Made by a program: the position numbers and the translations under genes
The notes under the pieces: model-generated
Database searches by the model: none
Told to the model about the DNA's origin: nothing
What the model saw: only the letters and a program-made list of their open reading frames with translations
From: Capitella teleta
Taxonomy: Eukaryota; Annelida; Polychaeta; Capitellidae
Length of the DNA stretch: 64,000 bases
NCBI GenBank assembly: GCA_000328365.1
Contig: KB299669.1
Coordinates: 2,527-66,526 of the forward strand
Reading direction: 5' to 3'
Part shown: one piece after another, positions 48,301-60,757 of the stretch
Numbering within the stretch: the first letter of the stretch is position 1
Layout of the letters: every line of letters begins with the position of its first letter

Positions 48301-50609
48301 ATCTAAGTGAGACAATGGAGGTACGATGAAGCTTAGACAGCTGGGGAGAGATAAAGGCCGAGGGGAAGTCATTGTGGATATTATTGTCCTTATTATAACC
48401 GTCAATTCTCACCACGACTGACTCTGCCAAACGAGCAATGATCACTCTGTGGCGTTCGTTCGTCACTTTCAATCGCGGATAGCAGGATGTCAAGAAAGCC
48501 TTGTGAAATGAAACATGATTTTGATTCCTGAAAGCAATCGTAATCTACCTCAACGAACGGCAAAGCAGCGTCCAACAGAAAGACAAGCGCCGAATGGTAC
48601 CACGCCAAGTCATTCCGCTCAGGTTTTTCCGCTGCTGTCAGACGTAACAAATGGCGGGCTGTCTCGGGTCTAGATTCGCTAAACTTATCGCATTGCTGCA
48701 AAATGTTGTTGATCTGTTCCAAAAGCACGAAGATTTTTCTGAAAATTTAAATAAGCTTGGTTCCCTTATGTATAAAAAAAAAAAAAAAAAAAAATAAATA
48801 AATAAATAAATAAATAAATATTAATTAAACTACAATACCAACTATTTTGTGAGAATAGAAACCTTCTTTCCTTTTTTCGTGTGTTTTCTGTTTATCATAG
48901 TTGTAACGCTTGTATTACGTAATATTTTCAACAAAAACCACTACGCATGTGACGTATTATATATTAGGAATTGTAGGAGAGAAGCATGAACAAAATCATC
49001 ATTGAACTACATGTGTCCAACAAATGCATTCAAAATTCTAATTTCTTTCAATTAAAATGCAAATCTTACTCATCCCTCAGTGAAGACGTTGGGTCCTCTA
49101 CATTAGCCCCAGTGTTCACGTAAACCCAACGATAGAAGCGTAAGATTGCACGCTTAGTATACAGCCCGATGTTGTCCCCAATCAAGTACTCAAGCGCTTC
49201 GAACTCATCCATCAGAGCTTGACACAGTGAGTCTATGAAGCTGTTTTCACCCTAAATTAATCAATTAAATCACAGGCATCAAGAAAATCCTCATCTCTCT
49301 GCTTTCACCTCTGCACATGTTGCCATGAGGTCATACACAGCAGTATAATAGCGTAAATCCACGCTAGATAATTCATTCTTCTGCAGTATCTTCTCTCTGT
49401 AACCAAATGAGGATCATTGCTGTTTGTCTGCTGCAACTGATTTCAAACCTGAATTCACGAGAAACGTCCAACCCACAGCAGATTCCCTGCCAATCCTCAC
49501 TGAGACATTTGATGATGCAATCTTGGTTTCTATTCAATGGCAAGTCGAGGTCATCCGTGACGCCTGGATTCTCAAACAATTATCCTTGTTGTTGATGAAA
49601 ATCTAGGTATTTCAGAGTGGTTATAGTGAGAGTAATGCTTGGGTAATGCTATCACCTGCGCTATTGTGTATCCGATTTCAGAAAAAGACACCCCTTTGAT
49701 TTTAAGCAGAAAGTCAATTTTTGAAAATAGTTGCTGTTGAATGTAGACATTGCCCTGAGCCAGGAGCTTCAGTAGCTGCAGACAACGGGTTTTCACTCGC
49801 TTGGCTGCCGCGTATTGTTGCTGTAATGGACGGAATAAAACGTTATTGCATATTAACATGCAGACAATCAATAAAGGTATCATATGGGAAGTGCGGTATA
49901 CAATAGAGGAGATTAGTCTTCCTCTATGGGTATACCAATGTAATTCGTGTAATTTTGAATATCCATAAGGAGTGAGAAAGCAGGTTAACGCATTCTGAAC
50001 TCTCATGACTCTGCTGCATGATGACTAACCACTCCCCCATTCTGATCGAGACAGGCAGAGTGAGTGACCTTAAGGTCATTCAACACTTGTCTACTTTAAT
50101 CAATATAAAGAGCAATTTTAAGTGATCGCTAATTCAACGAAGCAAACAGTCAAGTTAAGCAGAATAAACCAAAGACAGAACAACAAAAAGGTCGGAAGTG
50201 ACTTCAAGTGATAACAAGATGGAACATCGCTCATGAAATGTGGTCTTGTCAATTGCCATGGCAACTCTTCGCTCGCGCGATTATCGCAGATTCCGGTTTC
50301 GGTGAACCAAAAACGCTCAAATTTTGCATTAATTAATAATCTGTTAGCAAATTTGGGATCGGTCTTATCTTTTTTGTATTTTTACTCACATTATGTTATG
50401 AATTTTATGCCGCGTTGGCGTGTGTATTTAGAATCTGTGTGAAACTGCGGGACACTCACTTAGGCGATCCGCTATGATTACTATTTTTTCACAATGAGGA
50501 GATAGTTCGATACCCCTTCTTGTTTGTACAAGCTAACCTCCATGACCATGTGCATGACGTCAGACGCCGTGAGTCAGTGCAATTTGATTTACCTTGGAAC
50601 GTCGAATCT

Positions 50610-50642
<33 letters not shown>

Positions 50643-52598
50643 GTGTTAATTGATTGGTCATTTATAAATACGAGAAAAGCATGCAGAATTAAATCAGAAC
50701 ATCTCGAGATCAGTGTTACAAGTTTGAAGTCACTAATACAGGACTGCTCAGTATGTACATTGCAATTATATACTGTACATTATTCCATGTATTATTATAA
50801 ATTATTGAAGGGAATTGGATATGAATTGAGACTTAAAAACACAAATCCCTGTCCGAAACTCCACTTATAATATTCCGGATTACAGAGTAACACATAATGA
50901 CATAATGTAATTCGAATATGGTGGACAGCTCAAGGGCTCTCATTGACAGGAAGATGCGTCGCGATGAAATGCGTTTCGCGCCATACTTATTATCAAGATG
51001 GAGCGCGCTCTATGGGAAGTCGGCTTAAAGTACAATTATGGGATTGAAACTGATCCGTATAAAGAGGGGCAGTTGAGAGCCCTTCAGCTGTACTCATTTC
51101 ATGCTGAAAATATATTGGGATTAGTTTGTATGAGTTTGAGGCTGGTGTTATATAGCGTTCTTAATTGGCAAATTACATAATTTTTCACGAATGTCTGAAA
51201 TTAAGCGCTAAATTCGTCATTATTTCATGTAACATCCAGTTTAATATGCAGAGAGATCTCCCTCTGTACATCAGAATATTCAGACGGCATTCTGTCTAGG
51301 CCCCTGCATCAGACTAATAAAATGAACCGATGATAACGATTGCGTGTGTTCTTCGCGTTCAAAACGTGTCAATATTTCTGATTGTGAAAATCGTCGAGTT
51401 ATATGCAGCGTTTGTGTCACAATAGAAACGAACACAATTGAATCCATTGCTATAATTAAGCCAGAAATATTGCCTCACGGACGTCGCCATCTCTACATTA
51501 ATCGCCACGGGATCATTCGCTGGGGGCACAAATCACGTAGCATCATTGGTGTTTTAACTAAATATTCAGTCAATTTATAACCAGTTCCTCTACTCTCTAA
51601 CTATTATTAATCAAAATGCTTTGTACACTATAGTAGCAATGTGTAGCAATTACCTCTCTCCTAACACTGATGTCTTGCGAGAGCAACGAGAGTAACTTGG
51701 ACGAAATTCCTAAATGTGAGAAAGAATTGTTCATTTCATTCATGATGATGAAATGGAAACTAGCCTTGGTTCCAGATGATGGACTGATTCATCGGGTGTG
51801 GTTCTGTGACGTCACCTTCTATCACACACATTCTGTAAAATAAACTCACAACATTGTACAAGCTTTGTTCGCTCGACTCTTTGTGTTTTTAGTTCCTACC
51901 TGATCAGCTCGTCCAAGAGCGGGCAGATTTTCTGTGCGTTATCGGGATTGATGGCGCTATTCACAACCAGAGATAGAAGTGGAATCCGGTTCCGCACTTT
52001 CTTCAGGTTTTTCAGCGATTCGTCGTTGACCAGAATCTGTGATATAAAACCGAGGGTCAAATGATTCACTTGGTGCCTCACAACATCAGACCTTTGCTGT
52101 GATTGCCCTGGATAGGAGGTTTTCGAACGCTGAGTAGTACCTCACGAGCAAATGAGTCGCCTTCATCACTAAATTGTCGTATTTATAAGCGCTGATGTCC
52201 TGTGGTAAATAATAATAATTTGTTGCTGCTGTTTTGTGAATGCATTGGAGCACAGACGCTTAAGATATCCACTAAAACACCCGGTTGTAGGATCGCTGTG
52301 TTGTCTACGATTTCTCCTAAACGGTCCATGACGTCATCACGGTACCTGTGATTCACAGAGTTAAAAAAAAATAATGAATTGCATTTTCGTTGTTTTCTTG
52401 AAACCTAGAAATTGATGATTCCTCAAAATTCCCAGAAATGATGGGTGAAAGTGGGTGGTCGTGATCTTTCATCGAGTGGACCTCTTTGAATAATCCAGCA
52501 AAAGCCTGAAGAGACAGTTTGATAGCACTGGAAATTACTCCTGAATGATTTACCTCGAGTCTATTGTTGAACCGGATGTTTAGTACAAGGTCGATAGC

Positions 52599-52634
<36 letters not shown>

Positions 52635-55600
52635 GAAGCTAAATTTATTAAGTTGAATTTCCCGCTTTCTGGGTACTGACTGATATTTGGCGTCGATCAC
52701 TGCGTTGTTCTCGAGGCTCATTTGGTATCGTCCTGAGGAATGAAAAAGTTCCATTTCTTCTTCAGTTGCTGATGTTCCCCCTGTAGAAATCGTCGGATGA
52801 ATACTAATAAATGTCTTGTATTGAACATCTACGTCCTGGTGGAAAGGGCTGGTCATTCCGACCGTCCAGGATGCCAAGCAGAGGCTCCAAGACCTCACGA
52901 AGAGCGACCTTGGTATCATAGCAACAGTAGGTCACAAGGAGATAGACCAGTCGGAGGACCTACAGGGTATGATTATGGATAGTGGCATGAGATCATGATG
53001 GTGCCATGCCTGTTCGATCAACCGGCTACGTCCAATGTCACTCATCACCATGAACCTATTCTCTGATAAGAATTCCATTATCCAACGTTTCAGTTGCTCA
53101 AGGTGCGTATTCAATTCTCCAGAATCTACCACCTTATCCAGGATCTGATTTGAATTATAAAAATTACAAAATGTAGGAAATATTATAGAGTGTTGACAAT
53201 TACTTTCTCTGAGTCACTTCTCATATTGTTGGTAACAATGTTGTCATATTCCATTGTCATCAAGACGTCTTCAGCCGTGGAGATATTCCCGGGGACGTCC
53301 ACGAAGAGAACTACGAGGAGATCATGGTGAGGAATAGGAATGCTAGTAGTTTCAAGATTTTCTGTCTTGTCTTTTTTTGCGATCTGATAGCAATGATTAC
53401 AATTAAGTAAACATAATTAAAAACAATAATTGCTATAAAATTATGTCATTCATATGACTATAATAATTTATACTCACCAATGATAAGCTTGCAATATTGT
53501 GCTCTCAGATCGTCGGGTAACTCTGGATTTGTCAGGCACAGCATGGCTTCATCCCAAGTTAAGTATTTCAGTTCGGCAGTGAGGATTTGTATGGCCATTT
53601 CATTTCGGTTCTGCAAGAAAGCCACTTGAATTCGAGATCATGGCTATGCTTGCTTATTACCTGGCATATTTTCGACATCAAATTTAGCTGGCTGTGCAGA
53701 AACTTCAGCTGCTCTTCCGATGTGCCTCCCACCTGGCAACGAAGAAAGTCTCGTGTCACAAAACCACGTTGAGGTGTTTTCAATCAAATCTGATTGCACT
53801 TCCGCTTTCGGTATTCTCGGATCCCAACGAGAACTGACACCGGCGTTTACAAAAACCGTGAACTGGAAGGCATCGAATATTTTTTATTTAGTGAGAATTG
53901 TATATAATAAAATTATTCTCTATTCAAAAGATTATCGCGATCCAAAAGTAAGGATCATCCATGCTGACCCTATATTTCCAGTAGACCTACTGACCGAAAT
54001 AGTATTATTTCGGTCACATAGAGTTCGGCCCACGAAACGTGGATTTATGTTCTTTTCTTATGAGTTTGACATCTGGTATTGCAAGGGAGTAGGGCGTAAT
54101 TTCATTCGTCCGACACAAAAACTTGCTTAGCGCTCGGATCATTGATGTTGGGACTCAGATCTATATCCGCCTGATTCCTTGATCGGAGATTAGGGAAACT
54201 TCTCTATAACGCACCCTCTTTTTTAAACGGCAAGATTTCCGTGAATTTTGCGAGAATAATCCACCAACAGAAGGCTATGCATCTGCCATGACATCAAAAG
54301 AAAGCACCAGAAAATATCAGTAGTATACTCAACCACCTACCTTATCGGTATGTATTGGTATTATTATTATTTTTTTATTATTATCATGTTTAAATTAAGC
54401 GCCTTGAGCGATTGCCAAGTTGGAAATGCGCTTTACAAAGAGACAGGATATCAATAACAAAAACCAAGTCGAAATTCTGATTATGTTTCAACGAACCAGG
54501 CTAAAACACTAAAAACAGAACAAACAAATTCACATTTAGGAACCATGAAACCATCATATAGATGAGAATACTTTCTTAATTGTTTGTGAGTCCTGACGTG
54601 ATTGAAGCACAAATGTTGATCTCCTATAATAAAAACAATGCACTTTAGTTCCATATATGTAGCAAATTCTGCATTGTAATGATGGTTCAGGGGCCTACCG
54701 GATATTTAAATAAAATTGTATCAATGTTAGTCTATTGAAATTGTCTCTTTTAACATGATGAAGAAACTACTTTCGACACATTCTGTATATGCATTATACC
54801 AAAAACTGAAAAAGGTCACCTTATTGGTAAATTCGTTGAGGGAAGTCCACGTTTTACGATTTGTCGATACATAAATGACGTTGCTGTCTTCGCCAATCGC
54901 TTGTCCTACTTTCGTGTCATATATTGGTTTCTAGAAAAGGTGTAATTCGTTAAGTGTTGAGTGTACTTATAATTACGGACCTTTGTTGATTTCAACCAAG
55001 CCTCGGCGATGTATTTCTGATGACGTCTGATGGCGACGTCCTGGCAGACGCACAAAACACCAAGGAGATCCAGATATCGGTAATCCTGCAGGATCACGAA
55101 TATGGTGAACAATCAGAGATCAAAGCTCCGGTGTAGCCTACCATATTTTCAGCGAGAAGTTCAATGATGTAATCAACTTGCTTTTCTGACATTCGGTCGA
55201 TGACTTTTCGGTTGCCATCTAAGAGCTCCGTGAGCATGATAGTCGCACGCTGACCAACAGGACCCTGCAGGACATGGGCGCAATCAGGAATGGTTAGAAT
55301 TTGATGAAACGCACCTTCAAGCTGATCTGATGGAGGAAGAAGACGTTGTGCCTGGCCAACCAGAGCTCATTCTTCCTGCTGTCTCCTTTCAGGTAAGCGT
55401 TCAACACACAATATATTTGCACCATTATCATGGTTGAACGACTGAAAGGCACGGAAATGCGACGTTCGTCATGCATTTTAATAGCTAGGTACTGACTATG
55501 GAACGCATTCCCATTTCGCCTGTAATAAGGTTACCATTGATCGAATCCCCTTTTATAAAATAGGAAAATGGTCACTGTTTCAGGGGCAGGATTGAAACAC

Positions 55601-58413
55601 TCACCAGTAAATTCCTGACGAGCTTTTGTCGTTTTTTAATAGGTCGACCGTCAATGAACATCCATGCTTCCAATTCTTTCAATGCCTCCAAGAAAATATC
55701 AATGAAACTAGATTTCGATTTTATTTTAGTTTGCATTTGTGTACCTTTACTATATCATGTACTTCCTTTGCTACCAAGATTCGTTTGTGACCCTGAAATA
55801 ACTTTATTGACAAATAATCGAAGCCAGAGAATTCGTCCTACGTATTGGATGAGGTTTTGTAACAAAGGAATGTAACCACACATGAAACTAAAGTTGGTCA
55901 GGTTCTCAGGTTCCACATTCTGGATGGTGAACGCATCAGCGAACATCATTTGTTCTGACAAACCGACCTGAAATAAGTGTCATTATTAAATAATAATATT
56001 CCACGAGATCACCAGTGAATACGGAATAACAAGGGCTGCGAATAGGTGAGATAGAGAACGAATAGCCGTGAGCAAAATACATTGATGCCCATATTGTGGT
56101 GAGTTCCACAAGTGAACATGAGGGATCGGTGCCGAATCTAGCGTAGGGAGATCCCTGTCGCGCTTACCTTCTTCATAACAGCTGTTGTCCATTCGATATC
56201 TGAGAAAGCTGTTGATGTCCCTTGAACCAGAGTTTCTCTTGGCACCTCCTCTGGAATTGCATTATGCTGATGCAAATCAGTCTTACGTCTGAGAATAAAA
56301 GACACACCTTGGAGAGCTTGCATCCAATAACCCGTGATGACGTGTTTGATTCGACAGTAGCTGCCTTTGGGAATTGGCTCATTCTTCTGCAATCATTACG
56401 CGACGTGATAATTATTATTATGAATACAAGTTATGCGCTGTAAAATTACCTTTACCACAGGATAGAGTTTGAATACGGTGCCAGTGTCATTTCGGTCATC
56501 AGTGAGGGTCAGTGTATATTTGCCATCTTTCTTGACCGTCAAATACAACTGAGTGATCATGTGCTGGAAGCGAACCGGAGTTTCCCATTGCAAGAAGCCA
56601 CCTGTGAAATACAACCTGTGTCTATGCCGATTGTCTTCCCATTCTCACCTGGAAACATCGAGTTCTTGGCCTCTATCTGCCAGTATGTGATGGCTGAGGT
56701 GCTTGGGAAGACAGTCTTTGGAATGCTGTAATCGATGCCCCTCACTCTTAGATGAACTATGAACAAATAATATTGTGAGAACTGTGTGTAAAAGGGGCCT
56801 TATATAGTTACCATCTTGCATTACGCTATCGTTGAACTGGCCTTCGGCGCAGATGTACGCGTCAATTTCTTTGTGAAAGAAACGCACACAACCATTCGGC
56901 TGCAGAACTGGAATTTAACAACTTAGAATCTCACGGAGTGCCTCACCGTCAGGTATTCCTTCTGGGCGTCATACGCACAGGCTTGTCTGTATACGGTGAA
57001 GGTGGAATGGACAACAGAAAAGTTGATTTCATGCCTGCAATGAGGAGTACGTACAGGAGCTCAGTGGGTGCGCCATTATTCACCTGAACGCGTACACTGA
57101 GTCCTCGGGAAACACGTCTTCGCTGACGCTGATGTACTGTCCGTGAGACTTGAAACTCTCCAGCACCACTTGATCCCCTATGCACACCTACAGGAATATC
57201 GCTCAGCGCCGTTGCATCCTGTTCGGGTGCATTACTTACCACGTCGCCTTCTGATCTGACTTTGTAGCGAGGCATTATTCGGAATTGAGCCTGCTTGGCG
57301 TTGTAGGCCTGCAGTTCGACCTGTGAGGTGATACAACATGTCTGCTTTCGTGTGTCCGTTCAAAGGGGATCTTATGTGTTTACTATAAAACCATCTCAAT
57401 CGTGTATTGCTGCAATACTGATTACATTCAGAATTACTAATTAGACAATGAAATAGAATGACACATTTCAGATCTATTTCTGAGTGCAAGCAGTATTTAG
57501 GGAATAAATCATTGTTACTAATTTCCTAAATTAAATGTCGCTCGTGCTGGCTTTTAATAATCTCGTCTCGAGCTCCACCAATGTAGTTCACATGAAATAA
57601 GCCAATGATGAACGAATTGTACTCCGAACTGTATTATGATCTGCATTCTGGGCTGAAATCTGCATGGGCTGAATTATGGGCTGAATTCTGGGCTGAATTC
57701 TGGTTTGTATGATAATAGTGCATGAAGAGCATGATGCATCCATATGCACTGTAGTCCTGCCATATATTCTGTGAGTCCTGCACATTACGCTATTCAAAAC
57801 GCGAATGGACGAGGAAGCACGAATACTTTATTGATGTTAAATTATTTAAAAATCATTTCACTCACCCTCATAGTTTTCGTCGCCAGTTCAGCCATTTCTT
57901 TCTTACTGAAATGGATGTACTTTCCTGTAAACTGATGTCGGAGCTGCGGGAATATATGAACTCCATTAAAGTTACAATTCTCAGACTAAACATAAATTGT
58001 GAGTTTTGTGATCACCTGAATAGGTTGTCCGTACACCACTTTTGAGCCTCTGTTTCTCTGCTGTTCCACTGCATTTGCCTGGTCTTCGACGGAGGAATTT
58101 TTCTTTAACATTATGAGAACTCCGGATAAGAGAACAAGCTCATGATGTTGAAAATAACTCACAATGCAATTAGCTAAAGTTGATCTTAGCTCTGGCGTTA
58201 GGCTCTTCGCGTGATCTACTTTAGTCTGAAACTGTCTCAGTTTTTTGCCGAGCTCGTATCTGTTGGCAGCACAAACTTGAAAAGCGACAGCTGGAGGTCA
58301 ACGTGAAAGGTAGACAGTGCGATGCGTGGTTATATTCACTACCTCTTGGGTTCCAGATGTCAGGTGTAAACCTGGATTGGTTTGGTTTAATCGATAGCAC
58401 GTTATGTACAGCA
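42395..58413 (-). CDS. ITPR: Inositol 1,4,5-trisphosphate receptor, divergent invertebrate type; N-terminus incomplete
   Basis: A long series of short exons with 45-80 nt introns. N-terminal ligand-binding/MIR region: 58343-58413, 58163-58290, 58016-58102, 57866-57943 (LRHQFTGKYIHFSKKEM), 57240-57320 (MPRYKVRSEGDVV), 57084-57187, 56947-57034, then exons to 55850 (VRFFHKEIDAYI; GRIKH-like YCRIKHVITGYWMQAL). The RIH helices follow (VALREVLEPLLGILDGRND near 52850) and an RIH-associated piece LILKIMGLMCDGQNRNLQ near 46500. C-terminal channel: membrane exons 44288-44578 and 44088-44237, then the zinc-binding linker CFICGRESHDFE (43102-43179) with HVKQEH (42930-43049) and a coiled-coil tail. IP3 receptors release calcium from the ER. 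The pore filter is altered (see findings). The start exon is not identified and may fall in or beyond the N gap at 58936. Confidence 0.92.
44088..44578 (-). other. ITPR: IP3-receptor pore-forming exons with non-canonical filter
   Basis: Exon 44288-44578 carries S5 (LLLTLFYALILIYIF) and the pore helix ECFVSVLHVGLIVGPTE; exon 44088-44237 resumes GFASPENKP and codes S6 (FFIIISTILLNIVFGIIVD) and TFAELRDSK. Both exon lengths are multiples of three (291 and 150) and splice phase 0, so the junction GPTE|G is firm. Family members have GGGVGD or GGGLGD at this place. Confidence 0.85.
48777..48822. repeat. A-run followed by AAAT tandem repeat
   Basis: Low-complexity tract in an IP3-receptor intron; it resembles a retroposon tail but no body is recognisable beside it. 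Confidence 0.7.
50230..50345 (+). repeat. Dispersed repeat family, copy C
   Basis: ACATCGCTCATGAAAT, TTATCGCAGATTCCGGTTTC and GAACCAAAAACGCTCAAAT match copy B at 20425-20560 in the same order. Sits in a large IP3-receptor intron. Confidence 0.6.
53770..54800. other. Large IP3-receptor intron with an old repeat tail
   Basis: About 1 kb, unlike the gene's usual 50-80 nt introns. Around 54360-54440 there is a TTATTATTATT run followed by AAGCGCCTTGAGCGATTGCC and GCGCTTTACAAA, a motif pair seen in short interspersed elements of many invertebrates. The plus-strand frame at 53720-54130 is not called. Confidence 0.45.
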
Positions 58414-59872
58414 CTAGAAATGGAAGTGGCATCAATTGATGGAGGAATGTGCTTAACCTAGCATATGACATAGCATGAATGATATTGAACAAGACACCAG
58501 ACCGAACTAAAATGCGCCATAATGATATGGTAAGCAGATAATTTAAAGAATGTTAATCGTGGCATGTGATCAGTCCGAACTGAGCATATATATATAATAC
58601 AGTCAATTTCTGTCGAGAGTCTCAAGACACCAGAGCTCCAAATTTGGACATTGATTCTGGAAAATGATTTGGCATACCGGCAATACTATCGATTGGAGGA
58701 TCAGTAATCCCATTGATTATATTACGATTGTCTATAAGAAGCTGAATGAGTGAATAAGCTCAATTTAATTAATTCGTTCAAACCTAAGCGGTAGTATCCA
58801 GGGATTGTTCACCATTATAATGATAATACATTTGCATTTCTCAGATATATTTGAATTGAATTATATTTTTTTTTAACCCCATGCAAAGTCCATGAATATT
58901 TAACCATTGTATATTTATGACAAATACATGAACATNNNNNNNNNNNNNNNNNNNNNNNNNNNNNNNNNNNNNNNNNNNNNNNNNNNNNNNNNNNNNNNNN
59001 NNNNNNNNNNNNNNNNNNNNNNNNNNNNNNNNNNNNNNNNNNNNNNNNNNNNNNNNNNNNNNNNNNNNNNNNNNNNNNNNNNNNNNNNNNNNNNNNNNNN
59101 NNNNNNNNNNNNNNNNNNNNNNNNNNNNNCGTTGCAGCATCTTCTGATTGTACGTCTTGATGTCGTGTAGAAAACTTATTCTATCGATTTCTATTTCACG
59201 GAATAAACATGTCGTTTCCTTAAGAAGTATTGATCGGAGAATAAATAATCCGTAGATTGGCCCCGTGGTCAACTGGTGAAAACCCGTTCGGAGCCATAAA
59301 ATGGGATCATAACGTCAGCCATGAATTACGCACAGGTCCCACGATAGAGTAAAATAAAATATGATTGTACTTAGGGAGATTTTGACACACAATAATGAGA
59401 TTGCAAGTTACTGAATTAAAGACGAAAGCGATTTTTTTTTTCAATTGCAAGCTCTAATGAAAGAGTGCTAACTTGTTTGGGTGTCTGTTGTTTATGAAAA
59501 AGGTAACAATTCCTCACTCCATGAATGTGATTCCGTAAGTTGTTTGTTTTAAATTTAAATTTAATTAAAAGTTTAATTTGCTTTCTTCTTTTTTTTTTCT
59601 TTTTTTCTTTTTTTCTTAAAGAAAGCGCACGACAAAGTGAGAATAGCGGTGTCAAACAACGGCAGTTCTCGAGCTCTTAGCGATCTTCATTCAACTTTGG
59701 TGATCTGTGAATTTATGACGCAAGGATGCGAGCCTATTCATCAGCGGCAATCTCAGATGTCTGTATGTATATGAGAATATTCAGACGGCATTCTGTTTAC
59801 GATGATGCATACAGTATCCGACGAACTGAATGGGGGTGTTGATTGTTGCTATGGTGATGACACCAGGCCGTG
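58414..59872. other. ITPR: Upstream region of the IP3-receptor gene, with assembly gap
   Basis: Contains 194 N at 58936-59129. The missing first IP3-receptor exon(s) should lie here or further right. No other gene recognised. Confidence 0.5.
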
Positions 59873-59879
59873 TATAAAG
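59873..59879 (+). promoter_or_regulatory. TATA box
   Basis: TATAAAG within CCGTGTATAAAGATGCG, about 120 nt ahead of the ATG of the small spliced ORF. Confidence 0.45.
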
Positions 59880-59991
59880 ATGCGAATCACTGAAATGCAT
59901 ATTCTGTTTTGGTTTAGTTCACTGCTATACAATACAGTTCATATTTAGCCTTCAGCAGCAATTTCTGTTGATCTTCTTGAAAGGAAGCAGC

Positions 59992-60153
59992 ATGTGCAGC
60001 TCAGACTATGAGGTTGGAGCACCGGTGCTTTGGACATGGTATCCTGTGTACGATTTGGGTATGTCTATTGAGGATCCATTTGTTTGGCTCAGATTATTGA
60101 TTGATCGTTTTTCAGAATTCCCATTCCCTCTGGTGGACCTCGTCTACAAGTGA
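59992..60153 (+). CDS. Putative 34-aa micropeptide gene
   Basis: Two exons, 59992-60058 and 60116-60153, joined in phase across a 57-nt intron (GTATGT ... TTTTCAG). Product: MCSSDYEVGAPVLWTWYPVY then DLEFPFPLVDLVYK. TATA box 59873-59879 and AATAAA 60281-60286 frame a complete small transcription unit. The intron is 3n and stop-free, so the unspliced form codes 53 aa. A short upstream ORF starts near 59897. No family recognised; it may be a non-coding RNA instead. Confidence 0.35.
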   Translation: MCSSDYEVGAPVLWTWYPVYDLGMSIEDPFVWLRLLIDRFSEFPFPLVDLVYK

Positions 60154-60608
60154 GGTTCAACTGGTCGACGATGGACAGAAAACAACAATTTAATCTTCAT
60201 CCGTTCATCTTCTAAATTAGCTTGAAAAAAAAGCGTTGTTTTTCGTTGATAATATTTAGACTTTTTTTCGTGATTATTTGAATAAATTGTGTTTTGTTTG
60301 TTAGACGTTTGGAAAGGTGTTAAACCGGGTTTAACCGGAAGTGTCGGATAACCGCTCAATCTATCTGTCAAAAATTGAAATAAAATTCCCTGAAATTCCT
60401 TTTCGCTAATTGTCGTGCCTTATATATTCATTCAGATAATGCATGATGCAATAGCAACAATGATTCTTATCCGATCGAAAACATCCGCAATGCTTTTAAG
60501 CGGTAAAACCCAAATATGGCTCATGCTAATACGTGTATCAGATTCAGTGGTTAAGGAATATTTTAAGCACCATTCAGGGTTCTTCGTTACATTTATTGAT
60601 CGTCAGGC

Positions 60609-60631
60609 ATATAATAATAATGATTAATAAT

Positions 60632-60663
<32 letters not shown>

Positions 60664-60668
60664 ATGAT
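60609..60668. repeat. AAT/TAA trinucleotide microsatellite
   Basis: Imperfect run of TAA units, just downstream of the stop of the CNBD2-like gene. Confidence 0.9.
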
Positions 60669-60757
60669 TAAGGCAAAATACAAATATAAATAATTTTCCT
60701 CTTAATTAAACAAAAATTAAAATAATAAAAATAAAATAAAAAATAAGAAACATTCAC

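Noticed and set aside
52353-52919. 188-codon minus-strand frame with a polyphenylalanine run
   Set aside because: It reads through a poly-A/T tract and splice sites; the real coding parts are separate IP3-receptor exons (VALREVLEPLLG region).
53720-54130. 136-codon plus-strand frame inside the IP3-receptor gene
   Set aside because: Overlaps an IP3-receptor exon on the other strand at its start, has no splice context or family likeness, and runs through repeat-like intron.
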